From NCBI RefSeq assembly GCF_014863355.1, contig NZ_JACZEP010000013.1, forward strand, positions 43,375 through 107,374: 64,000 nt of DNA, in the 5' to 3' direction. Shown here one piece after another: positions 52,873-60,674 of the stretch. Position 1 is the stretch's first letter, and every line of letters starts with the position of its first letter. The position numbers and the translations under genes were made by a program. The notes under the pieces are model-generated. The model saw only the letters and a program-made list of their open reading frames with translations. It had not been told where the DNA came from and did no database searches. The DNA comes from Aminobacter carboxidus. Lineage in GTDB: Bacteria; Pseudomonadota; Alphaproteobacteria; Rhizobiales; Rhizobiaceae.

Positions 52873-53298
52873 ATGTCGGAAACACAGAACGAATATCCCG
52901 CCCCGAAAGTCCTTGGTGGCCTGATCGCCTATTTGCAGGTCGATGGCGCCTACAAGGCGGCGGAATTCTACAAGCGCGCCTTCGGTGCCGAGACGGCCTT
53001 CGCCTTCCCGCCCGACGAAAAGGGCCGCACCATGCACATCCATCTCTACATCAACGGCAGCTCGATGATGCTGGCCGATGCCTATCCCGAGCACGGCCAT
53101 GCCCACGAAAAGGCCCAGGGCTACACCATGCAGCTCATCCTCGGCGACGACATCGACGCCTGGTGGAAGCGCGCGGTCGATGCCGGCTGCGAGGTGGTCG
53201 TGCCGCTCGACGTCATGTTCTGGGGCGACCGCTGGGGCCAACTGCGCGATCCGTTCGGTGTCGCCTGGGCGATGAATGCACCGGTCAAGCCGGCCTGA
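52873..53298 (+). CDS. VOC family protein (PhnB-like)
   Basis: 141 aa. VGGLIAYLQVD-type first strand (VLGGLIAYLQVDGAYKAAEFYKRAFGAE), GRTMHIHLYINGSSMMLAD, then WWKRAVDAGCEVVVPLDVMFWGDRWGQLRDPFGVAWAMN, the PhnB/3-demethylubiquinone-methyltransferase-like subgroup. Metal ligands cannot be placed with certainty. ATG behind GGAGA. Confidence 0.9.
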   Translation: MSETQNEYPAPKVLGGLIAYLQVDGAYKAAEFYKRAFGAETAFAFPPDEKGRTMHIHLYINGSSMMLADAYPEHGHAHEKAQGYTMQLILGDDIDAWWKRAVDAGCEVVVPLDVMFWGDRWGQLRDPFGVAWAMNAPVKPA

Positions 53299-53350
53299 CA
53301 GGCTTGACCCACGCTGCGCGCCTCTGTGGCGCGCAGCACTTCGCTGGCTA

Positions 53351-53962
53351 TCAGTCGTGCGTTTCACCAGCCAGCGGTGTCGCCAGCATCGACGGCCGCT
53401 GTTCGAACGCGTCGAACCAGCTTGTCAGCCGCGTCCGCTCGCGAAACGACGGCAGCTCGCGGAACGCCATCCACGACAGCGCGGTCGCCAGCGCCACGTG
53501 TCCGACATGCAGCGCATCGTCATCCAGCTCTTCTTCGAGCCAGTCATAGGTCGCCTCGATCTTGTCAGTGAAACCTTCGGCCAGCGCCGCATAGCGCAGA
53601 TGCCCGGGCCGCCGCTCGGTCTCCCAGCGCAAACCGATACCCGTCTGTGCCAGCCCTTGCGCCACCGCCTGCAGCCGCAACGCCTGCCAGCGCGCCTCAC
53701 CCTCATCCGGGATCAGCTTTCGACCGTCATGCAGCGTGTCGAGATAAGCGCAGATGACGTCGGAATCGAAGATCGGCCCGCCGTCCGGGCGCAGCAGCAC
53801 CGGCACCTTGCCGAGCGGGTTCTCGGCATAGACCCGCGCGTTGTACAAGGTCGGACTGGTTTCATGATGGATCACATCGAGCTGGCCGGCGAAGCCGATC
53901 TCATGCGCGAAGACAAGCGCCTTGCGGGCAAAAGGCGAATGGGTCTGGTAGTAGAGGATCAT
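53351..53962 (-). CDS. glutathione S-transferase family protein
   Basis: 203 aa. N-terminal thioredoxin fold: MILYYQTHSPFARKALVFAHEIG with Ser9/Phe region in the catalytic position, NPLGKVPVLLRPDGGPIFDSDVICAYLD (cis-Pro and SNAIL-like), then an all-helical C-terminal domain with ALRLQAVAQGLAQTGIGLRWE and ALSWMAFRELPSFRERTRL. ATG start behind GGGAAA. Substrate unknown. Confidence 0.92.
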   Translation of the reverse strand: MILYYQTHSPFARKALVFAHEIGFAGQLDVIHHETSPTLYNARVYAENPLGKVPVLLRPDGGPIFDSDVICAYLDTLHDGRKLIPDEGEARWQALRLQAVAQGLAQTGIGLRWETERRPGHLRYAALAEGFTDKIEATYDWLEEELDDDALHVGHVALATALSWMAFRELPSFRERTRLTSWFDAFEQRPSMLATPLAGETHD

Positions 53963-54194
53963 TGTTTTCCCGTGCAGGCCGGCGGCAGGTAGCTCCGCCG
54001 TTCTAGCCTGCACGCGGCGAGAATTGCGCTCTCATTGCCGCCCGCTGGCGCAAGTTCGTTTCGCACTGGCGTGCCCCTTTGATGCGTTTCCGCACTCGCT
54101 GCCCCAGGCAGGTCGCCCCTATGCGATTCCTATAAAACCGGCCGCCTCCCTCTCTCGAATTCACACACGAGGGTGGACTATCTGTTATTCCATC

Positions 54195-54629
54195 ATGCAT
54201 CAGGAAAACATCGCAGCCCTGGCCGACCGTATCGCCGAAATCAGGATCCTGCGCGAGCATCACCTATGGGCCGCCGCCGGCATTTTCGGCCTCGATGACC
54301 TCGACGGCACCAAGCGCCGAAAGTTCAGGGCGCTGATGGATGCCGACGCACTGCTCGACGCTGTGCTGCTGCTTGCCGCCAGCGCCGGGCCACCGCGACA
54401 GGTCGAAAACATCGGCAACCACGCCGGGCGCTGGCTCTGTTCCATGCGCTACGCTTCGACTGGCGGCAGCCGAACCTGCGCGGCCAGGCATGCAGACCTA
54501 GCGGCCGCGGTTCTCGCTGCGCTGCTGGCGAGCTTTCAGCAGCCATCCATGGCGCGCCGCCGCCGCGCCAGCAATTTCCTCCAGCATGATCGGGCCCACA
54601 GCCATGACACCCAAAGCCGTGACCACTGA
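54195..54629 (+). CDS. hypothetical protein overlapping the dapA-like gene
   Basis: 144 aa from ATG. Helical sequence: MHQENIAALADRIAEIRILREHHL, WAAAGIFGLDDLDGTKRRKFRALMDADALLDAVLLLAAS, followed by a Cys/Ala/Arg-rich end. Third codon positions are strongly G/C as in neighbours, supporting coding. Its last 26-44 bases overlap the start of the dapA-like gene in another frame, hinting at coupling. No family recognised. Confidence 0.5.
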   Translation: MHQENIAALADRIAEIRILREHHLWAAAGIFGLDDLDGTKRRKFRALMDADALLDAVLLLAASAGPPRQVENIGNHAGRWLCSMRYASTGGSRTCAARHADLAAAVLAALLASFQQPSMARRRRASNFLQHDRAHSHDTQSRDH

Positions 54630-55584
54630 GCGGATTCATCAACGCTTTTTCGGCGCCATATCTGCGCTCCCCACGCCGTTCGGCAACGGCGAAGTCGATC
54701 TGAGAAGCCTCGCTGCGCTGGTAGAATGGCAGATCGCAGAAGGCATCAACGGTCTCGTCACCTGCGGCACCACAGGCGAGGCCCCGACCCTGTCCTGGCA
54801 TGAGCGCATCATGGTGATCCGCAAAACGGTAGCGACATCAAACGGGCGCGTGCCGGTCATCGCCGGCACCGGCACCAACAGCACGGAATCGACCGTTGCC
54901 TTCACTGCAGCCGCTCGCGATTTTGGCGTCGATGCCGCGTTGATCGTCACGCCCTACTATAACAGGCCGAGCCAGGCCGGCATCGTCAGGCATTTCGAGA
55001 CCATCGCCGCCAAGGTCGACAGTCCTGTTTTCGTCTACAACGTTCCGTCGCGCACCGGCGTCGACCTCACGCCGGCCACCATCGAGCAACTGGCTGCGAT
55101 CCCCAACATCATCGGCTTCAAGGATGCGACCGGCGACCTGTCGCGCCCCATGGCATTCGCCCAAAGGTTCGGCGACCGCTTCACCTGGCTGTCCGGCCAC
55201 GATGCCACCGCTTTCGGCTTCAACACCATGGGCGGCAGCGGCACCATCTCGGTGGTTTCCAATGTGGCGCCGCGCCTTTGCGTGGCCATGCACGACGCCT
55301 GCCGGCGTGGCGATCCGCACGCGGCGCGCGAAATCCACAATCGGCTCACGAAGTTCATTGCCGCGCTCGAACTCGAGACCAATCCGGTACCGGTCAAGCA
55401 TGCCCTGCACCTGATGGGCAAGATGCCACCAGATGTCCGGCTGCCCCTGGTCGAGGTCGAGCCCAATACCGCGTCCGCCATCGGCGATGCGCTGTCGGTA
55501 CTGGACACGCATCCCCACCCCGCGCGTGCGCTCCGTCCCGTACCGCTTGCCGCCCGGATCGCCTCCACCAGCCGGCATTTATGA
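54604..55584 (+). CDS. dapA: dihydrodipicolinate synthase family protein (DapA-like)
   Basis: 326 aa TIM-barrel lyase/aldolase. GAISALPTPFGNGEVDLRSLAALVEWQIAEGINGL, the TT pair at 56-57 in VTCGTTGEAPTLS, Y145 in FVYNVPSRTG, and the Schiff-base Lys K173 in IIGFKDATGDL, so catalytic residues of 4-hydroxy-tetrahydrodipicolinate synthase are all present. The protein is longer than E. coli DapA (292), by a C-terminal tail, and lies away from other lysine genes, so it may be a second copy or a related aldolase. Start ATG at 54604 or 54586. Confidence 0.85.
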   Translation: MTPKAVTTERIHQRFFGAISALPTPFGNGEVDLRSLAALVEWQIAEGINGLVTCGTTGEAPTLSWHERIMVIRKTVATSNGRVPVIAGTGTNSTESTVAFTAAARDFGVDAALIVTPYYNRPSQAGIVRHFETIAAKVDSPVFVYNVPSRTGVDLTPATIEQLAAIPNIIGFKDATGDLSRPMAFAQRFGDRFTWLSGHDATAFGFNTMGGSGTISVVSNVAPRLCVAMHDACRRGDPHAAREIHNRLTKFIAALELETNPVPVKHALHLMGKMPPDVRLPLVEVEPNTASAIGDALSVLDTHPHPARALRPVPLAARIASTSRHL

Positions 55585-55715
55585 GATCCGAATTTTTCCG
55601 TCCCTTTCAGCCAATCAAATTCAGATGGCGAGGACATCACATCATGACATGCACCGAACCACGCGCGCGGCCGTCGGCGACGCCGCTGCCGGAACTTGAG
55701 GAAAGGAACACCATC

Positions 55716-55970
55716 ATGGGCACTCTGGCTCGCGACATCCACCCGGCCCTCCACAGCCACCGCTTCATGGTTGGCCGCGATCCGCACGGACGCTGGGTGG
55801 TCAGCGACGAACTGGGCATGGTCGGCGGCATCTTCGCCGACAAGGACTCGGCCGTCCGCTTTGCCCTGACCGAGAGCGACCACATGCCGGGTGCCGTATT
55901 CTGCGCGCCCTGCGAGATCACGCTCAACCTCGGCCCGACCTCCGGAAACGACAATGCCGGCCGCCACTAG
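55716..55970 (+). CDS. small hypothetical protein
   Basis: 84 aa. MGTLARDIHPALHSHRFMVGRDPHGRWVVSDELGMVGGIFADKDSAVRFALTES, then a Cys pair (FCAPCEITLNLG). The RWVVSDELGMVGGIFADKDSAVRFA pattern resembles DUF2188-like small domains. The ATG lies behind AGGAAAGGAA; an in-frame ATG at 55644 would add 24 residues. Function unknown. Confidence 0.7.
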   Translation: MGTLARDIHPALHSHRFMVGRDPHGRWVVSDELGMVGGIFADKDSAVRFALTESDHMPGAVFCAPCEITLNLGPTSGNDNAGRH

Positions 55971-56078
55971 CCCGGAACAATAGCTCCAAAGGGCGAATTC
56001 ACGCGAGCCGCCCGTCCGTGTTCAAATGCCCTGATGGCCGCCCGCTTCGGGCCGCCGGCGGGAAAGGAGCACGGTGCC

Positions 56079-56399
56079 ATGGCAGGTCTCGGCACATTCG
56101 CCTTCGCAGCAAGCATCCTTGCAACGGTCGCGGTAGTTTCCGCCGCCGATGCGGCACCGATGGTATCTGCGCCGGGTGACCTAACAGCCCTTTCCGCCAG
56201 CGATGGCCTCATCCTCGTCGGCAGCAAGTCGGTGACCGTTTCGAAATCGACAAGCAAGTCGAGCTCGCGCTCGAAAAGCTGCTCCAACGGCAGTTGCACC
56301 ACCGACAGCGATTCCCAGAGCAATTCCGGCACCAGTTCCTCGACCAGCACCTCGACGAGCACCAACTCATCGAGCAACTCGAACACCAACTCGAACTGA
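56079..56399 (+). CDS. exported Ser/Thr/Asn-rich protein
   Basis: 106 aa. ATG behind AAAGGAG; an in-frame ATG at 56034 has no such site. Signal peptide 1-26, a short central segment (SAPGDLTALSASDGLILVGSKSVTV), then a low-complexity tail of Ser, Thr, Lys and Asn (SKSSSRSKSC onward) with two cysteines. The tail uses AGC/TCG codons in simple alternation, so it can expand or contract. Followed by a strong terminator. Function unknown; the tail could act as a flexible surface spacer. Confidence 0.75.
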   Translation: MAGLGTFAFAASILATVAVVSAADAAPMVSAPGDLTALSASDGLILVGSKSVTVSKSTSKSSSRSKSCSNGSCTTDSDSQSNSGTSSSTSTSTSTNSSSNSNTNSN

Positions 56400-56445
56400 C
56401 CGCTTTCACTTCAGCCAGTTTCCAGCGCCGAACCCCAGCGCTTCA

Positions 56446-56474
56446 CAGGCCCGCTCCGGCGGGCCTGCTTTTTC
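56446..56474 (+). terminator. terminator after the Ser-rich gene
   Basis: Perfect 9-bp stem CAGGCCCGC/GCGGGCCTG (56446-56454, 56459-56467), 4-base loop, then CTTTTTC. Its end abuts the stop of the convergent Lrp gene. Confidence 0.85.
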
Positions 56475-56943
56475 ATGTCAGCGGTACCGTCAGCCCGGCC
56501 TTGACCCGGTCCATCGCCACCAGCGTGCGGAACTTCCTGATGTTGGAATCGGCAAAGAACAGCCGCCGGGTAAGCGCCTCATACTCGGCCATGCTGGCCA
56601 CTGTTACCACCAGCACGAAGTCCGCCTCGCCCGTCACGTAGTAACATTGCTGCACTTCCGGCGCCGCCGCGAAGGTCGCCTTGGTGGCGTCGAGCAGGTC
56701 GATCTGCTCGCTTTCAACCGAGATCTCGACGATGATGGTGATCGGCCGTCCAACCCTATCGGGCTCGACCACCGCCACATTGGCCGAGATGACGCCGCTC
56801 TCTTCCATGCGCTTGATCCGCCGCTGCACGGCAGGGGCCGACAGGTGCACCGCCTCGCCGATCTCGCGCTGCGGTGTTGCGTTGTCGCGTTGCAGGATGT
56901 CGAGGATCTTCAGGTCAAAATCGTCGAGATCGACCGCCTTCAC
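56473..56943 (-). CDS. Lrp/AsnC family regulator of the diaminopropionate lyase gene
   Basis: 156 aa if started at the GTG that puts KAVDLDDFDLKILDILQRDNA at the N-terminus, as in other Lrp proteins; an ATG at 57009 would add 22 residues. HTH: TPQREIGEAVHLSAPAVQRRIKRMEESGVISANVAVV. RAM domain: PITIIVEISVESEQIDLLDATK, EVQQCYYVTGEADFVLVVTVASMAEYEALTRRLFF. Divergent from the ammonia-lyase gene, which it probably controls in response to an amino acid. Confidence 0.9.
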   Translation of the reverse strand: MKAVDLDDFDLKILDILQRDNATPQREIGEAVHLSAPAVQRRIKRMEESGVISANVAVVEPDRVGRPITIIVEISVESEQIDLLDATKATFAAAPEVQQCYYVTGEADFVLVVTVASMAEYEALTRRLFFADSNIRKFRTLVAMDRVKAGLTVPLT

Positions 56944-57060
56944 CGCTTTCCGCAAAACGCCATCCCTCACGATACAAACTTGCGCCAATGCCGCCAGATA
57001 AGAGCGCATTTCTCGCCACCGGTGCAATATAAATGCGCAGATCGAGGAGACACTGCCGCA

Positions 57061-58257
57061 ATGCTCATCCGCAACCAGCACCCCGACTACCGCAAGCCGC
57101 TTGAGGCGATCGATGCCGAGACGCTCGGCGTCGCCGCCGCCGAAACCGTCGAGCGCTTCCTGGCGCGCCGGCCCAACCATCGGCCGACGCCGCTGCGCTC
57201 GTTGCCCGCGCTCGCCGGCGAGCTTGGCCTCGGCGCCATCCACCTCAAAGACGAGGGCTATCGCCTCGGCCTCGGCAGCTTCAAGGCGCTTGGCGGCGCC
57301 TATGCGGTCATCCGCCTGGTACTGGAAGCGGCGAAACAGACGCTCGGCCGCCCTGTCGACATCGCCGAACTGCACAGCCCTGACGTCGCGAAAATCTCCG
57401 CCACCATGACCTTCGGCTGCGCCACCGACGGCAATCATGGCCGCTCGGTCGCCCAAGGGGCGCAGCTTGTCGGCGCCCGCTCGGTGATCTTCGTCCATGG
57501 TGGTGTCAGCAATGCCCGCGTCGCGGCCATCGCCCGCTACGGCGCGGTGATGGAGCGCGTCGCCGGCACCTATGACGATTCGGTCGCCGAAGCAGCGCGG
57601 GTCTGCGCCGTCAACGGCTGGACCGTGGTCTCCGACACGTCATGGCCGGGCTACGAGCGCATCCCCGGCCTCGTCATGCAGGGCTACACCGCGATCTTCC
57701 GCGAAGCGCTTGAAAAGCTGCCTGAAACACCGACCCATGTCTTCATCCAGTCGGGCGTCGGCGGCATCGCCGCCGCAGCCTCGGGCTACCTCGCCTGCCG
57801 CCTTGGCGAGGCGCGCCCGACCTTCGTGGTCGTCGATCCGGCGCGCGCCGCTTGCATCTTCGAGACCGCGCGGCAAGGCAAGCCGGTCAAGCTCCAGCGT
57901 GGCGAACCGACCGTCATGGCGATGCTCGAATGCTACGAGCCCTCGCAGGTCGCCTGGCGCGTGCTGTCGCGCGTCGCCGACGCCTTCATGACCGTCGACG
58001 ACGAGACCGCCGTCGAAGTCATGACCCTTCTCGCCCGCCCGCTCGGTCATGACCCGGTTGTCGTTGCGGGCGAAAGCGGCGGCGCCGGCCTCGCCGGCCT
58101 GCTCGTTGCCGCCCGCGATCCCGACATGCGCGCGGCCATCGGCCTCGACGCCACGTCGCGCGTGCTGCTCGTCGTCACCGAAGGCGCCACCGACCCCGAC
58201 CGCTACCGCGAGCTCGTCGGGCTGACGCCGGGAGATATTGCCATTACGGGGAAGTGA
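57061..58257 (+). CDS. dpaL: diaminopropionate ammonia-lyase
   Basis: 398 aa PLP enzyme that converts 2,3-diaminopropionate to pyruvate and ammonia. HLKDEGYRLGLGSFKALGGAYAV with the Schiff-base K75, TFGCATDGNHGRSVAQGAQLVGA (the ATDGNHG motif specific for this family), SDTSWPGYERIPGLVMQGYTAIF, QSGVGGIAAAASGYLACRL, and PVVVAGESGGAGLAGL. ATG start; GGAG is 11 bases away. Divergent partner of the Lrp gene. Confidence 0.93.
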   Translation: MLIRNQHPDYRKPLEAIDAETLGVAAAETVERFLARRPNHRPTPLRSLPALAGELGLGAIHLKDEGYRLGLGSFKALGGAYAVIRLVLEAAKQTLGRPVDIAELHSPDVAKISATMTFGCATDGNHGRSVAQGAQLVGARSVIFVHGGVSNARVAAIARYGAVMERVAGTYDDSVAEAARVCAVNGWTVVSDTSWPGYERIPGLVMQGYTAIFREALEKLPETPTHVFIQSGVGGIAAAASGYLACRLGEARPTFVVVDPARAACIFETARQGKPVKLQRGEPTVMAMLECYEPSQVAWRVLSRVADAFMTVDDETAVEVMTLLARPLGHDPVVVAGESGGAGLAGLLVAARDPDMRAAIGLDATSRVLLVVTEGATDPDRYRELVGLTPGDIAITGK

Positions 58258-58424
58258 CGGGGGTTCCCTTCTGCGGGCGCCGCCGCATCACCTTTTCCCC
58301 TTGTGGGAGCAGGCAAGCGCGATCTTCGCCATATCAGCCCAATTTCCTCCATTTCGCGCCATGCTAGTGCAATGTCCGCCTCGTATCAGCCACACTCCAC
58401 GTCTGACATGAGGGCACGTTCGAG

Positions 58425-59779
58425 ATGACCTTTTCTGCCGCGGCAGCTTCCTTCAGCTCGCACTTCCATCCATCGCCGAGATCAAGCGTATCCTCGTCAA
58501 GCGTATCGACGAGCAGCGCCAGAGCGTCGGCATCGTCGTCGGCACATTTGGCCAGGAAGGCCGTCACATTGTCGCGCATGGCAATTTCGGCGCCTACTAC
58601 GCTCGCCCGGTCGATGCCGACACCGGCTTCGAGATCGGCTCGATCACCAAGGTCTTCACCACACTGCTCCTCGCCGAGATGGCCGGACGCGGCGAGGTCG
58701 GGCTCGACGACCCGGTCGCCATGCATCTGCCCGCAACCGTCCACATGGCGCAGCGCAACGGTCGCGAGGTCACCCTGACCGATCTCGCCACGCACACCTC
58801 CGGCCTGCCGCGCCTGCCTGAAAACATGGCGCCATCAGACGACGACAACCCCTACGCCGACTACAGCGTCGAGCAGATGTACGCATTCCTGGCCGCCTAT
58901 GAGCTGCCCCGCGACATCGGCAGCCAGTACGAGTATTCCAATCTCGGCATGGGCCTGCTCGGCCATGTGCTCGCCCGCCGGGCCGGCATGAGCTACGGCG
59001 CGCTAATCCGCGAGCGCATCCTGGCACCGCTCGACATGCGCTCCACCGCCGACACCCCAGCCGTTTACATGAAGTCACGGCTCGCCAACGGCCACGATGC
59101 CCAGCTGATGCCGGTGCTGAACTGGGACCTGCCGACGCTCGCGGGCGCCGGCGCCCTGTTGTCTACCGCCGACGACATGCTGAACTTTGTCGAGATGCTG
59201 GTGGATGCGCCCGCTTCGCCGCTTCATGCGGCCCTTGCCACCACCTTGGCCATCCGCCGCCCGACCGGTACCGAAGGCGACGAGACCGGGCTTGGCTGGG
59301 TCATCTCGGGCAGTGGCGACGACCAGATCATCTGGCACAATGGCGGCACCGGCGGCTATCGCTCCTATCTTGGCTTCATGCCGGCCAAGGGTGTCGGGGT
59401 CGTTGCCCTTTCCAACACCTCGACTGAAGCCGGTGTCGACGACATCGGCCGGCACCTGCTCGACAGCAAGAACCCGCTCGCCGAACCGCCAAGAGAACGT
59501 GTAGCCATCACCGTCGATCCGGCGATCTACGACCGCTATGTCGGCACCTACAGGCTTGCGCCGCAGTTCGAGATCGCGATTACGCGCGAAGGTGACGGCC
59601 TGTTCGCCCAGGCGACCGGCCAGGGCCGCCTCGAGATTTTTGCCGAGAACGAGACGCAGTTCTTCCTCAAGGCCGTCAACGCCCAGCTGACCTTCGACGT
59701 CGGTTCCGACGGCGCTGCCACGGGCCTGACGCTGCACCAGAACGGCATCGATCAAAAGGCACCGCGCGCGAAGGCGTAG
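58425..59779 (+). pseudogene. serine beta-lactamase-like hydrolase gene with a frameshift near the 5' end
   Basis: From about 58450 to the stop the frame encodes a class C/DD-peptidase-type protein: FLQLALPSIAEIKRILVKRID, EIGSITKVFTTLLLAEMAGRG (SxxK at S-I-T-K), THTSGLPRLP, QYEYSNLGMGLLGHVLARRAG (YxN), IIWHNGGTGGYRSYLGFMP (HxG-like), and a C-terminal lipocalin-like domain (YDRYVGTYRLAPQFEIAI). That frame has no start codon before the SxxK motif; the only good ATG (58425) is in another frame, one base off. A missing base near 58435-58450 explains it. Mutation or sequencing error. Confidence 0.75.
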
Positions 59780-59851
59780 CCGCGAGCCATCGAAGTGGAT
59801 ATCCTGTCCGCGTCGAGGCAAATGCTTCGACACGATGGATCTCGATCACCG

Positions 59852-60664
59852 ATGAAACCGCTGTCCCAGAGCGATTTCGCCTTGTCGAAGCAGGGTTGCC
59901 TACTGCCCAACGGTATCCGTCTCGCCTATGTCGAGCTGGGCGAGCGGGGCGGAACGCCCGTACTGCTCCTGCACGGCTTTACCGACAGTGCGCGCAGCTG
60001 GAGTCTGGTTGCTCCCTACCTTGCAGCCGGCCTGCGGCTCATCGCACCTGACTTGCGCGGGCATGGGCATTCCGACAAGCCGGACGGATGCTACACGATC
60101 CCCGAGTTGGCCCATGACCTCAGGCTGTTCCTTGCCGAACTCGGCATCGCGCAAGCCAACATCGTCGGCCATTCTCTGGGAGGGCGGCTTGCGCAAGCCC
60201 TTGCCGAGCGCTGGCCACAAATCGTTCGCAAGATCGTGCTGATGTCGACATCCGCCATGCCGCGCGAACGTGCCGGTTGGCTTTGGAACAATATCATCGG
60301 ACTGGGCGACCCCATTGATCCGTATAGCGATTTCGTGCGGGCATGGTGTTCCGGCCCGGTGCCGGTGGAAGAGGAATTCCTCTTTCATGTCCGTCGGGAA
60401 TGCGCCGCGGTTCCAGCCCGGATCTGGCATTCGGTCTACTATGAGCAGACGGCCTACGATCCGCTGCCACTGTTGCGGGACATTTCCGCCCCGACGCTCA
60501 TCATGCGCGGCGAACACGACGACATCGCCACGTCAGAACATCAATCTCAGATGCTGGCGGCGATCAGTGGCGCAAAGCTGATCACATTGCCTGGCCTTGG
60601 CCACAATATGCATTGGGAAGCGCCCGGCCTTGTCGCCGGGCACCTCCGTTCGTTTCTTCAGTAG
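59852..60664 (+). CDS. alpha/beta hydrolase
   Basis: 270 aa. Oxyanion HGFTDSARSW (41-50), DLRGHGHSDKP (67-77), nucleophile S108 in GHSLGG, acid Asp in RGEHDDIA, and the catalytic His in GLGHNMHWE. Typical of small esterases, lactonases or haloperoxidase-like enzymes; substrate unknown. Start chosen at the ATG before KPLSQSDFAL; in-frame starts at 59795 and 59822 are possible. Seventy bases after the preceding gene's stop. Confidence 0.9.
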   Translation: MKPLSQSDFALSKQGCLLPNGIRLAYVELGERGGTPVLLLHGFTDSARSWSLVAPYLAAGLRLIAPDLRGHGHSDKPDGCYTIPELAHDLRLFLAELGIAQANIVGHSLGGRLAQALAERWPQIVRKIVLMSTSAMPRERAGWLWNNIIGLGDPIDPYSDFVRAWCSGPVPVEEEFLFHVRRECAAVPARIWHSVYYEQTAYDPLPLLRDISAPTLIMRGEHDDIATSEHQSQMLAAISGAKLITLPGLGHNMHWEAPGLVAGHLRSFLQ

Positions 60665-60674
60665 GCGTAGACCC

